64,000 nt of DNA from Pseudoalteromonas piscicida. Lineage in GTDB: Bacteria; Pseudomonadota; Gammaproteobacteria; Enterobacterales; Alteromonadaceae. Of this stretch, positions 38,231 through 46,699 are shown in pieces (position 1 is the first letter of the stretch; every line of letters starts with the position of its first letter). The stretch is taken from the NCBI RefSeq assembly GCF_002744175.1, contig NZ_NKHF01000025.1:62001-126000 (forward strand). The letters are read 5' to 3'. The notes below the pieces were generated by a model, which was given only the letters and a program-made list of their open reading frames with translations, was not told the origin of the DNA and made no database searches. Made by a program: the position numbers and the translations under genes.

Positions 38231-38262
38231 AAAGCCCCTTGACAATATCAAGGGGCTTTTTG
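38231..38262. terminator. Bidirectional terminator between rluF and the RND operon
   Basis: AAAGCCCCTTGA at 38231-38242 pairs with TCAAGGGGCTTT at 38248-38259, followed by U on both strands (longer on the plus strand). It lies 15 bases past the stop of the minus-strand RND pump gene. Confidence 0.88.
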
Positions 38263-38276
38263 TTAGTTCAGAATGG

Positions 38277-41200
38277 TTAGTCTTGCGGTTGTTTGATCCC
38301 AAAATACACACAGTGAAGCACAGGTAGTACAATCAAAGTCAGTATAGTCGCGAACCCAAGGCCAAACATAATGGTAACGGCCATTGACTGGAAGAACACA
38401 TCAAACAATAGTGGGATCATACCAAGTATTGTGGTGATCGCAGCCATTGAAACTGGCCTTACACGGCTTACCCCAGAATCAAAAACAGCCTGATACGGAG
38501 ATTTACCCGAGTCAATTTCAATATTAATTTGATCCATCAATACAATGCCATTTTTGATTAACATGCCTGATAAGCTTAACAAGCCAAGTAGTGCCATAAA
38601 GCTGAATGGGGCTTGCAGCAATACCAGTCCAGCCGTAACACCAATAATGGCAAGCGGCACAGTAGACCAAATAACCAGTGGCTTTTTCACAGAGTTAAAT
38701 AGCAACACAGTGATCATAAACATCGCTAAATAGCCAATTGGAAGGGACCCAAATATGGCTTTTTTGGCTTTGCTGGATGATTCATATTCACCACCCCACT
38801 GCATTTCATAACCCTGCGGTAACTCGATGGCTTCAATATCTGCTTTCACTCTTGCAAATAGTTTCGCCGGAGTTTCATCGCCTATTACGTCATGGTCAGC
38901 CATTACGGTGATAGTGCGTTTACGGTCACGGCGCATGATGAGGCTGTCTTCCCATGTCACGCTAAAATCATCAACAATTTGCGATACAGGCACGTAAACA
39001 TTCAATACTGGGCTGAATATTTGCAAGTCGCCAAGATTCTCAACGTTTAGCCTTTCTTCCTCAGGAGATCGAGCAATAATTGGCAAAAGTTGTGTTCCAT
39101 CTCGATATAAACCGACTTTATTACCCGACACCGAAGTGAGTAATAGTTGGTCTAGATCAGATTTACTGATCCCTAAGCGTCTGGCCTTTAATTCATTGAA
39201 TTGGGGGCGGATCAACTTAGTTCTTTGACGCCAGTTATCGCGGATGTTAAACGCTTTGTCATCTTGTCTAATGATGTCTTTTGCTTCTTCCGCCAACTTT
39301 CTTAGCACCACTGGATCGGGTCCTGAAAAGCGGGCTTCAATTTTCGCATCGGTTGATGGGCCAATTTCCATGCGTTTAATCTTAAGGCGGCCATCTAGCT
39401 CATTTTCACGCTCATATTCACGTAGTTTCGCTATCATGGTCACCACCGCTTCTCTGTTTTCCACCCTAACAATTAATTGTCCGTAGGCATCATATTGCTT
39501 TTCTGGAGAGTAAGTAAGCATAAAACGCGGCGCGCCTTGGCCTATCGTGGTTGTCACCTCGTTGACAAGCGGATCGGCAAGTAGGAAGGACTCAATCTTC
39601 TCAACATTTTTCGCGGTACTACGAATGTCAGCTCCTTGATAGTGCCAATAATCAACATAAAACATCGGTGTATTCGACGCTGGAAAGAATGATTGTTTGA
39701 CCGACTTAAAACCAACAATAGCGGCAATAAGGAGTAAAATCATCGAAATAATGGTGATTGCACGATGCTTTAGGCAGAACGTGAGCATGGACTTATACAC
39801 GGTGAAGATGACTCCTTTGTAAGGGTCGTCGTCTTCAGAGTCGCTATCATTTGTCGTCGCTTTTGGCCCCTTGAACATCATGTTAGCAAAAAATGGTGTT
39901 AGAGTGATTGCGGTAACCCAACTTAGTAGCAACGAAATGAGTAACACCCAAAATAGCGAGCCTGCAAACTCACCACTGGCATCGGAGCTTAGTCCGATAG
40001 GTGCAAAAGCGGTAATACCAATTACTGTAGCGCCGAGCAGTGGCCACTTAGTCTGTTCAACAATATTAACAGCAGCCTTTAATTTAGATTGACCCCGCTT
40101 TATATTGATTAAAATCCCTTCGGTGACCACAATGGCGTTATCCACCAACATACCTAGGGCAATAATCAGTGCGCCAAGTGATATTCTTTGTAAATCAATG
40201 GCGAATATTTTCATAAAGATAAAGGTGCCAAGTACCGTAATAAGTAAGATACCGCCGATTAAAATACCACTTTTTACCCCCATAAAAATCAGCAGAACGA
40301 TGATAACAATAGCAACAGCTTCTAATAGGCTGATGATAAAGCCATCAACAGAGGTTTCTACTTCTGTAGGTTGGTTATAGACGGTATTGATCTCAATCCC
40401 ATAAGGGCGTTGGTACTCGAGCTGGGCCAAATGACGACCGATCTCTTTACCGACTTCTACAACGTTTACTCCAGAGGTAAATGAAACCCCAACCAGTAAC
40501 GCGCGCTTTTGCGCAAAGCGAGTAATATGATTTGGCACTTCGGCGTATTCACGAGTTACTGTAGCTACATCACCCAGATAGATAAGTTCTTTGGCACCGG
40601 GTTTTGAGATTAACAACCCTTCAAGTTCAGAGACATCGCTGAATTCACCCGTTGGGTGGAGGCGGATAGACTCATCGCCAACGCGGATCTTACCTGCGTT
40701 TGAAACGGTGTTTTGCGCTTGTAATAACGAAAAGATATAGCTGGGTGCAATACCTAGTTGCGACAGCTTTTGCGTGGATATCTCAACAATAACTTGTGCT
40801 TGTTGCTCTCCTGCAACCGTGACTTTACTCACCCCTTCAACCAAGACCAGCTCGCGTTTTAGAAAGTCGACATAGTCTTTTAACTCATCATATGAGTAAC
40901 CTTCACCGGTAATGGCATAAAGTTCACCATATACGTCAGCAAAGTCATCTATAACACTTGGAGCCATTACTCCAGGCGGTAATTTGGGTGATAAATCATT
41001 GACCTTACGACGCAGTTCATCCCAAATTTGCTGCAAATCCTTCTTTCGGTATTTGCTCTTCATTTCTACGGTGATCTGAGACTTACCTGGTGAGGAAATG
41101 GATGTCACATAATCTACATAAGGCAATGACTGAATTGCATTTTCAATCGGAAAGGTAACTTCTTCCTCAACTTGTTGAGGGGAGGCGCCAGGGTACATGG

Positions 41201-41345
41201 TAACGACCATGGCTTTTTTTAGGGTGAACTCTGGATCTTCTAGTTGACCTAAGCCTAAATATGACACTGCGCCTGCAATAAGCAGGAGCAAGGCAAACAT
41301 CCAACTGATGACCTTATTTTCAATTGACCATTTGGCTAAACTCAT
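38277..41345 (-). CDS. RND efflux pump permease
   Basis: This 1022-residue inner-membrane RND transporter has the usual twelve-helix, two-periplasmic-loop layout. The TM4 proton-relay segment reads ALGMLVDNAIVVTEG: the first Asp is kept and the second is Asn, as in one RND subgroup, unlike the Asp-Asp of AcrB and of the pump at 57.9 kb. It probably exports drugs, detergents or metabolites through a periplasmic adaptor and a TolC-like channel, but no outer-membrane channel gene is adjacent. It lies one base after the adaptor gene, so the two are cotranscribed, and is followed by a bidirectional terminator. Confidence 0.92.
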   Translation of the reverse strand: MSLAKWSIENKVISWMFALLLLIAGAVSYLGLGQLEDPEFTLKKAMVVTMYPGASPQQVEEEVTFPIENAIQSLPYVDYVTSISSPGKSQITVEMKSKYRKKDLQQIWDELRRKVNDLSPKLPPGVMAPSVIDDFADVYGELYAITGEGYSYDELKDYVDFLKRELVLVEGVSKVTVAGEQQAQVIVEISTQKLSQLGIAPSYIFSLLQAQNTVSNAGKIRVGDESIRLHPTGEFSDVSELEGLLISKPGAKELIYLGDVATVTREYAEVPNHITRFAQKRALLVGVSFTSGVNVVEVGKEIGRHLAQLEYQRPYGIEINTVYNQPTEVETSVDGFIISLLEAVAIVIIVLLIFMGVKSGILIGGILLITVLGTFIFMKIFAIDLQRISLGALIIALGMLVDNAIVVTEGILINIKRGQSKLKAAVNIVEQTKWPLLGATVIGITAFAPIGLSSDASGEFAGSLFWVLLISLLLSWVTAITLTPFFANMMFKGPKATTNDSDSEDDDPYKGVIFTVYKSMLTFCLKHRAITIISMILLLIAAIVGFKSVKQSFFPASNTPMFYVDYWHYQGADIRSTAKNVEKIESFLLADPLVNEVTTTIGQGAPRFMLTYSPEKQYDAYGQLIVRVENREAVVTMIAKLREYERENELDGRLKIKRMEIGPSTDAKIEARFSGPDPVVLRKLAEEAKDIIRQDDKAFNIRDNWRQRTKLIRPQFNELKARRLGISKSDLDQLLLTSVSGNKVGLYRDGTQLLPIIARSPEEERLNVENLGDLQIFSPVLNVYVPVSQIVDDFSVTWEDSLIMRRDRKRTITVMADHDVIGDETPAKLFARVKADIEAIELPQGYEMQWGGEYESSSKAKKAIFGSLPIGYLAMFMITVLLFNSVKKPLVIWSTVPLAIIGVTAGLVLLQAPFSFMALLGLLSLSGMLIKNGIVLMDQINIEIDSGKSPYQAVFDSGVSRVRPVSMAAITTILGMIPLLFDVFFQSMAVTIMFGLGFATILTLIVLPVLHCVYFGIKQPQD

Positions 41346-41346
41346 A

Positions 41347-42426
41347 TTACAGACCTCTTTCTTTCGTCCAAGGTCTCACTTTGGCGCCTTCTTGTAAGTA
41401 ATGTACGCCAGCGGCAACTATTTCTTCTCCTGGCTTTAACCCAGATAGCACTTCAATGCCAGTGTGGTTTAGTTGACCAACGGTCACTTTGCGCTTACTG
41501 ACGGTTTGCGTATCTTGCTGATAAACCCACACATAGCTATTGTTTGAGGTGCTTTGCTCTTTGTCGGAAAACACAGCCTGATTTGGTACTATGATAGCCG
41601 TATTCTCACGGTTGGTGATTTTACTTGGGTCGACATAAACATGACCAGTCATACCGGCAAACAAGTTGAAGTCTTCCGGAATAGGCAGGCTAAATACCAC
41701 TTTATACGTTAACGTAGCAGGATCTGCTTGGGTATCCCATTCCTTGATCGTTAACGGATACGACTTGCTGGGGTAACCATCAAAAACCACTGTAGGTTTG
41801 TAGTCTGAATCTTTATCGACTCTTGCCACAATCCGCTCAGGAACCTGGATCACTACATCCATCATATCACGCGTCTCTAGGCGCAAGATATTTTGCTTCG
41901 CCACTACATTTTCGTAGTTTTTGACAAACACCTTGGCAACAGTGCCACTAAACGGTGCACGTAACTCACCGTATTCAAGATTCGTTTTAGCAATTTTAAA
42001 GGCGGATTCAGCCACCTGTTTATCAGCCAGTGCCTTATCAAACTCGGCTTTTGTCGCAATTCCTTTTTCAAACAATGGCTCAATTCTAGAGAGCTGTGCT
42101 TTCGCTAATTCAAATTGCGCTTTACGTTGTTCATATTGGAGATTGAAGTCTTCAGGGTCGAGTTTGGCGAGTAATTGCCCTTTTTGTACTTCTTGACCAG
42201 CTAATACCGGAAACTCAATGAGTTCGCCATTAACCCTAAAAGCAAGGTACGAGCCTTGGTTTGCAACGACTTCTGCAGGAAAGCTGCGCAGTGTGCTGCT
42301 GTTGGGATCAGACACAGTGTGAATTTTTACAGGGCGATTCGGGGCTTCAGTTTGAACTTGCTCTGCTTGTTCTTGGCAACCCAAAAGTAGGGTAGCCAGT
42401 ACAAGTCCAGAAAACACTCTTAACAT
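41347..42426 (-). CDS. RND efflux periplasmic adaptor lipoprotein
   Basis: This 359-residue membrane-fusion protein has a lipoprotein signal with lipid-attachment Cys17 (LLLGCQEQ). The body has the lipoyl-like halves (LAGQEVQKGQLLAKLDPEDF and LRAPFSGTVAKVFVKNYENV), a helical hairpin between them, and beta-barrel and membrane-proximal parts. It links the inner-membrane pump to an outer-membrane channel. The ATG at 42426 is preferred: it has a GGAG ribosome site 6 bases upstream, which lies inside the reading frame from the earlier ATG at 42438. A LysR regulator is divergent, 100 bases away. Confidence 0.92.
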   Translation of the reverse strand: MLRVFSGLVLATLLLGCQEQAEQVQTEAPNRPVKIHTVSDPNSSTLRSFPAEVVANQGSYLAFRVNGELIEFPVLAGQEVQKGQLLAKLDPEDFNLQYEQRKAQFELAKAQLSRIEPLFEKGIATKAEFDKALADKQVAESAFKIAKTNLEYGELRAPFSGTVAKVFVKNYENVVAKQNILRLETRDMMDVVIQVPERIVARVDKDSDYKPTVVFDGYPSKSYPLTIKEWDTQADPATLTYKVVFSLPIPEDFNLFAGMTGHVYVDPSKITNRENTAIIVPNQAVFSDKEQSTSNNSYVWVYQQDTQTVSKRKVTVGQLNHTGIEVLSGLKPGEEIVAAGVHYLQEGAKVRPWTKERGL

Positions 42427-42526
42427 TTTGTTCTCCATGACAACGTTAATTTTATTGCGTGCAGAATAATGGAATTACATATAAAATAAAAATTATAAAA
42501 CATTCTCTACAACATAAGATTTATTT

Positions 42527-43435
42527 ATGAAGATTTCGGACTTAGCAGCGTTTTGTACCGTTGTTGAAGCACCTAGTCTTACAGAAGCAGCCAATAAGCT
42601 TCATAAAACTCAGCCAGCGGTCTCACAATCAATTAAAAGGTTAGAACAAACTTTGGGATTTGCCCTTTTTGAACGTGAGAAATATCGCAATGTGTTAACA
42701 GAGCAAGGTCGTCGTTTTTACTTTGAGGCCGAAAAATTACTGAATCATCATAAAGATTTGTCATTACTCGCGAATGAATTTGCAGCCGGAAATGAACCTA
42801 GTTTTAATATTTGTTACGAACCCATCGTCTACCAGAACCAGATTGACGAAGTGCTAGGTAATGCCTTTGTTAAGTTCCCTGCCACAGAAATGAACATTTC
42901 AAGTGGTAAGCGCTTCTTCGCATTAGAGCAAGTGACGCAAGGGTTAGCTAACTTGGGAATAGGACCTTGGTTTGACTTATTTCACTCAACAGGGGATCTC
43001 GAAACCATGCCCATCGGTAGGGTGAAGCTAGGGCTTGTTTGTTTGGCAGGATATATGCCAGCGTCATTGAAATTCAGTGAGCTTTCAAATTATCCGTCGC
43101 TGGCGATGAAAGAAAGTAAGTTTAATTTTGATAGTGAGCGCCTCGCTTATCGTAACAGTAACAACGTAATGAAATTAGATGATGCTCTGGCTATCAAACG
43201 ATACTTGCTTCAAGGTATGGGGTATGCACTAATTGGTCTTAACCTGTGCCGAGATGAAATTGAATCCGGTGTGTTACAGCGAGTTAGGGTCATTGACCGC
43301 AAAGACGAATTTGAAGCAGAAATACATGCATATCGGTTGCATATTTCCCATCATGGCCCTGTCGCTCGTTACTTCTGGGAACAACTTAAAGAGCTTAATA
43401 AACAATATGAACAGCAATCAACAAGACTTAGCTGA
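42527..43435 (+). CDS. LysR family transcriptional regulator
   Basis: This 302-residue protein has an N-terminal helix-turn-helix (FCTVVEAPSLTEAANKLHKT, residues about 10-29, then QPAVSQSIKRLEQTLG) and a C-terminal LysR substrate-binding domain (about 90-300). It is divergent from the RND adaptor gene with a 100-base AT-rich gap, the arrangement in which LysR regulators usually control the neighbouring pump. The inducer is unknown. Its 3' end overlaps the alkyltransferase-like gene by 29 bases. Confidence 0.9.
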   Translation: MKISDLAAFCTVVEAPSLTEAANKLHKTQPAVSQSIKRLEQTLGFALFEREKYRNVLTEQGRRFYFEAEKLLNHHKDLSLLANEFAAGNEPSFNICYEPIVYQNQIDEVLGNAFVKFPATEMNISSGKRFFALEQVTQGLANLGIGPWFDLFHSTGDLETMPIGRVKLGLVCLAGYMPASLKFSELSNYPSLAMKESKFNFDSERLAYRNSNNVMKLDDALAIKRYLLQGMGYALIGLNLCRDEIESGVLQRVRVIDRKDEFEAEIHAYRLHISHHGPVARYFWEQLKELNKQYEQQSTRLS

Positions 43436-43721
43436 GAAAATTTTTACGGTGATCGGTGGTATTCCTGAGGGCAAAGTCGCTTCATATGGCCAGATAGCAA
43501 GGCTTGCGGGCTACCCTAAACATGCACGAAAAGTAGGTCAATTATTAAAAAATTTACCCGCAGGGTCGAGCTTGCCTTGGTATCGTGTGGTCAATAGCCA
43601 AAGACGGATCTCATTTCCAGCAAACAGCGCTAAGTTTGATGAGCAAAAGGCTCGCTTAGAAGCTGAAAACGTGAGGTTTTCAGCTAGTAATGTTATTGCC
43701 AAGTCATGTTTTTGGGACTAG
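43407..43721 (+). CDS. Alkyltransferase-like protein (MGMT fold without the active Cys)
   Basis: This 104-residue protein matches ATL proteins (E. coli YbaZ type), which bind O6-alkylguanine in DNA and flag it for nucleotide excision repair without removing the alkyl group. It has the MGMT DNA-binding part (VASYGQIARLAGYPKHARKVG, residues about 24-44). The active-site PCHRV of true methyltransferases is replaced by PWYRVVN, with Trp58 at the Cys position. The start at 43407 gives the normal ATL N terminus and overlaps the LysR gene by 29 bases; a longer frame from 43233 only re-reads that gene. Confidence 0.9.
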   Translation: MNSNQQDLAEKIFTVIGGIPEGKVASYGQIARLAGYPKHARKVGQLLKNLPAGSSLPWYRVVNSQRRISFPANSAKFDEQKARLEAENVRFSASNVIAKSCFWD

Positions 43722-43759
43722 TACGCGTTGAGATAAATCACCCGCGCACGCACATGGAC

Positions 43760-43787
43760 TGATCCAGATAAATCGCATAGCCGTAAT
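43760..43787 (+). promoter_or_regulatory. Candidate ECF sigma promoter upstream of the LON-domain gene
   Basis: TGATCC at 43760-43765, a 16-base spacer, then CGTAAT at 43782-43787. The site at 44394-44421, before the ECF sigma gene, has the same two elements and the same spacing. The TGATC -35 element matches what I recall for RpoE/ChrR-type sigma factors. It lies about 35 bases before the start codon of the LON-domain gene. Confidence 0.65.
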
Positions 43788-43820
43788 TATCGTTAGTTTT
43801 TGAGCATTTGAACGGGAATT

Positions 43821-44393
43821 ATGAAACTAGCTTTATTTCCATTGCCGATATTTTTGCTTCCTGGCGGATTTACCCGCCTGCGAATTTTCGAGCAACGTTA
43901 TTTATATATGGTGAAAGAGGCGGCAAAGACCGAGCAGGGCTTTGTGCTTTGCCCCTACGCGAATAACACGCCCCATAACGTGCCAGATGAAGGAGTACAT
44001 GTAAAAATTGTCGACTTCTCGCAAGGGGAGGACGGTCAGCTGTTAATAGATGTTGAAGCCATCAACAGAGTAGCAATTAGTCAAGTTGAAGTGGATCACC
44101 AAAGTTTGAGGTATGGTGAATGCGAACCACTGAAAGGGCCTCCGTGGCTTTGTACAGAGGATGCATTTACTTTGATCGATGAAGCCTTGACCGAGAAACT
44201 AAGAAGCGTATTTATCGCGAATCCGGTACTAGACGACCTGTATCGCATCAAAGACTTTTCGACACCACTTTGGGTTGCTTATCGGTGGCTTGAAATTTTA
44301 CCTATCTCAATGACACAAAAACAAAAAATAAAACAAGCTCAAACATTTGAACAGGTAGCAGAGTTCTTACATACTGTATTAGACGAGAAATAG
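43821..44393 (+). CDS. LON N-terminal substrate-binding domain protein
   Basis: This 190-residue cytosolic protein consists of the LON N-terminal substrate-binding domain alone (LALFPLPIFLLPGGFTRLRIFE at the start, then the RYLYMV segment). It lacks the ATPase and protease domains of Lon. Stand-alone copies are common in proteobacteria and are presumed to bind substrates or modulate other proteins, but no role is known. A site matching the ECF sigma promoter lies just upstream, and a second lies immediately after its stop codon, before the sigma gene. It therefore probably belongs to the photo-oxidative regulon. Confidence 0.88.
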   Translation: MKLALFPLPIFLLPGGFTRLRIFEQRYLYMVKEAAKTEQGFVLCPYANNTPHNVPDEGVHVKIVDFSQGEDGQLLIDVEAINRVAISQVEVDHQSLRYGECEPLKGPPWLCTEDAFTLIDEALTEKLRSVFIANPVLDDLYRIKDFSTPLWVAYRWLEILPISMTQKQKIKQAQTFEQVAEFLHTVLDEK

Positions 44394-44421
44394 TGATCCA
44401 AATAAATAATCCGAGCGTACT
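44394..44421 (+). promoter_or_regulatory. Candidate autoregulated ECF sigma promoter
   Basis: TGATCC at 44394-44399, 16 bases, then CGTACT at 44416-44421, starting right after the LON-domain stop codon and about 35 bases before the sigma start codon. It shares architecture with 43760-43787. ECF sigma genes of this type commonly direct their own transcription. Confidence 0.7.
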
Positions 44422-44454
44422 GAGTGTCAATAAGTATAATTTGGAAGGTGAGCT

Positions 44455-45075
44455 ATGATAGGCCAACAGCAATCTGTCGATTGCAATGTTCATTCAGGAA
44501 CTCGCAAAACAGTGCAAGAAACTCCTTCACAAGCGTTGTCAGACGCACTAGTAAAAGTCGCTGAAAACAGGGATCGCAATGCTTTTGCGTACCTGTTTGA
44601 ATACTTTGCGCCCAAAATCAAACGTTTTGGCGTAAAGCAATTTGGCAATGAAGCTCAGGCTATGGAGCTGGTACAAGACACCATGACTTCAGTATGGCGA
44701 AAAGCGCATTTGTATCATTACGATAAAGGCGCCGCGACGACGTGGATTTACACCGTGATGAGAAATGCATCGTTTGATGCGCTCAGAAAAATGAAAAGCA
44801 ATAAAGAAGAGCATATCAGCGAAGATATCTGGCCCATTATTCAAGATTCACAAGCCGATGACGATGGCTTTCAAGACCACTTACAAACGGCACAAATTCA
44901 AAAGTACATCAACAAGCTTCCGCCAGCGCAACGCGACATCGTCAAGGGCGTTTATTTTCAAGAAATGTCGCAAGAACAGCTGGCAGAACACTTAAATATT
45001 CCTGTTGGTACGGTTAAATCTCGATTGAGGTTAGCTTTACAAAAATTACGCGCAGAGCTGGGAGATCAAGCATGA
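44455..45075 (+). CDS. rpoE: ECF sigma factor, RpoE/ChrR type
   Basis: This 206-residue ECF sigma-70 factor has a region 2 (about 30-95, with NEAQAMELVQDTMTSVWRKA and ATTWIYTVMRNASFDALRK) and a region 4 with helix-turn-helix (about 140-200, with EMSQEQLAEHLNIPVGTVKS). The partner, directly overlapping gene encodes a ChrR-type zinc anti-sigma factor. In Rhodobacter and marine gammaproteobacteria this pair responds to singlet oxygen and light stress. It has an AAGGTGAG ribosome site and a candidate autoregulated promoter just upstream. The symbol follows the Rhodobacter name; it is not the E. coli envelope-stress sigma E. Confidence 0.93.
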   Translation: MIGQQQSVDCNVHSGTRKTVQETPSQALSDALVKVAENRDRNAFAYLFEYFAPKIKRFGVKQFGNEAQAMELVQDTMTSVWRKAHLYHYDKGAATTWIYTVMRNASFDALRKMKSNKEEHISEDIWPIIQDSQADDDGFQDHLQTAQIQKYINKLPPAQRDIVKGVYFQEMSQEQLAEHLNIPVGTVKSRLRLALQKLRAELGDQA

Positions 45076-45722
45076 TTAAGCATCACCCTAATGATTCATT
45101 GTTAGAGCAATTTGTAGAAGGTAATCTGCCCGCTAGCATTAGCGTAGCTATTGCCGCGCACGTAGAACTATGCCCTTGCTGCCAACAAAAAACACAGGAA
45201 CTTGAAGCATCTCAAGCACATGTACAGCTCGGTGGCGACACAGATCCTGCCCTTGATTTGGATTTTATGGACATGATGCAAGCGATCACTGCGGATGATG
45301 ACATCGACGAAGTGCGAGAATATGTGCAGCCGCCTTTTAGCTATCAAGGCCGAGAAGTTACCTTGCCTCGAGCTATCGCGAATATCGACAGAACTAAGTT
45401 CTCGGGTGTAGGTAAGGTCTCCCGCGCTAGGTTATTGCTTGAAGATGGCGACTTGCGTTCAAGCTTGCTAGAGATAGGGGCGGACGGCGAAATTCCTGAG
45501 CACACGCATACTGGGTTTGAAATAACCCTACTACTGGATGGAGACTTTTCAGATGAAGCGGGCGACTACGTGCCGGGAGACTTTATCTGGCAAGATGGTC
45601 AGCACAATCACTCACCGCGAACAAAAGAAGGGTGTTTATGCTTTACGGTGGTAAGTAGTGCGCTACACTTCAATAAAGGGCTTAGTAAGCTATTGAATCC
45701 TATTGGCAAGTTAATTTATTAA
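45072..45722 (+). CDS. chrR: ChrR-type zinc-binding cupin anti-sigma factor
   Basis: This 216-residue cytosolic anti-sigma has two parts. The N-terminal zinc anti-sigma domain has an early histidine (His4/5) and the H-x3-C-x2-C motif at His30, Cys34 and Cys37. The C-terminal cupin domain has His144, His146 and Glu150 (EHTHTGFE) and His178/His180. These positions closely match the ligands recalled for Rhodobacter ChrR (His6, His31, Cys35, Cys38; His141, His143, Glu147, His177). It holds the sigma factor inactive until singlet oxygen is sensed. It overlaps the sigma gene by 4 bases (ATGA). Confidence 0.95.
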   Translation: MIKHHPNDSLLEQFVEGNLPASISVAIAAHVELCPCCQQKTQELEASQAHVQLGGDTDPALDLDFMDMMQAITADDDIDEVREYVQPPFSYQGREVTLPRAIANIDRTKFSGVGKVSRARLLLEDGDLRSSLLEIGADGEIPEHTHTGFEITLLLDGDFSDEAGDYVPGDFIWQDGQHNHSPRTKEGCLCFTVVSSALHFNKGLSKLLNPIGKLIY

Positions 45723-45737
45723 TGGAATAGTTGCGGA

Positions 45738-46697
45738 ATGAAATTTTCTTCACCAATAAAAATTGGTATTAGCGCCTGTCTTGCTGGAGACAAAGTAAGG
45801 TTTGACTCTGGACACAAGCGTTCGAACTTTTGTATGGATGAATTTGCAGAGCATGTTGAGTATGTAAGATATTGCCCCGAAGTGGCAATAGGCATGCCCA
45901 TTCCAAGACCAACCATCAGGCAGATCCGGGTTGGAGATGTCATCAAGGTCAGCCGCCCTGATGGCGAGGAAGACGTTGCGCCTAAACTAAAAGAATACGG
46001 AGAGAAAGTCGCGACCGCTCAAACCGATGCACTTTCAGGCTTCGTGTTTTGTGCCAAAAGTCCGAGCTGTGGAATGGAAAGAGTGAAGGTCTACAACGAA
46101 GCGGGCACCGGTAACACTTCCGAAGGTATTGGCATATTCGCCGAACAGATCATGAAACATAACCCGCTGCTACCTTGCGAGGAAAATGGCAGGTTAAACG
46201 ACATGCATTTACGAGAAAATTTCGTGATGCGCGTGTTTGTGTATAAAAGTTGGCAGGAGCTAACCATGTCGCCAGACGTGGGCCTGCATGAGCTAACGAG
46301 TTTTCATGCTAAGCATAAGTACTTACTGATGAGCCACAACTATCAAGCCTACAAAGACTTAGGAAGGCTACTTGGTGATGGCAAACAGTATGATATTGAA
46401 ACATTGAAAAACAAATACATCAGCGGCCTAATGAAGGCGTTGAGTAAACCGGCTAACCGTAAGAATCAAGCAAATACACTGACGCACCTACAAGGATACT
46501 TCAAAAATGAGTTATCTAGCGTTGAAAAGCAGGAGATGTGTGGTGCAATTGAACAATATCGCAAAGGCATAGTGCCGTTGTACGTGCCGCTTACGCTGCT
46601 GAAGCATCATCTTACTGTACATCCTAAAGAATATTTGCAAAGCCAAGTGTACTTTGACCCATATCCTAACGAGCTGCGTTTAAGATTCGGAATTTAA
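45738..46697 (+). CDS. RudS-like DUF523-DUF1722 protein (probable tRNA thiouridine desulfidase)
   Basis: This 319-residue protein has an N-terminal DUF523 (TudS-type) domain (ISACLAGDKVRFDSGHK from residue 11) and a C-terminal DUF1722 domain (about 170-319). TudS enzymes use an Fe-S cluster to desulfurate thiouracil; the candidate cluster cysteines here are Cys14, Cys46 and Cys111. From memory, DUF523-DUF1722 fusions have been named RudS and remove sulfur from 4-thiouridine in tRNA. 4-thiouridine is a near-UV sensor, so its presence in a light-stress operon makes sense. It follows ChrR by 15 bases and precedes the photolyase by 2. The tRNA role is by homology. Confidence 0.85.
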   Translation: MKFSSPIKIGISACLAGDKVRFDSGHKRSNFCMDEFAEHVEYVRYCPEVAIGMPIPRPTIRQIRVGDVIKVSRPDGEEDVAPKLKEYGEKVATAQTDALSGFVFCAKSPSCGMERVKVYNEAGTGNTSEGIGIFAEQIMKHNPLLPCEENGRLNDMHLRENFVMRVFVYKSWQELTMSPDVGLHELTSFHAKHKYLLMSHNYQAYKDLGRLLGDGKQYDIETLKNKYISGLMKALSKPANRKNQANTLTHLQGYFKNELSSVEKQEMCGAIEQYRKGIVPLYVPLTLLKHHLTVHPKEYLQSQVYFDPYPNELRLRFGI

Positions 46698-46699
46698 TA

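Noticed and set aside
43233-43406. Long N-terminal extension of the alkyltransferase-like protein
   Set aside because: It re-reads the LysR gene in another frame; the MGMT-like fold begins at 43407.
45757-45771. AATTGGTATTAG inside the RudS-like gene as an ATACCAATT repeat
   Set aside because: It encodes conserved residues at the start of the DUF523 domain and has no mirrored arm.
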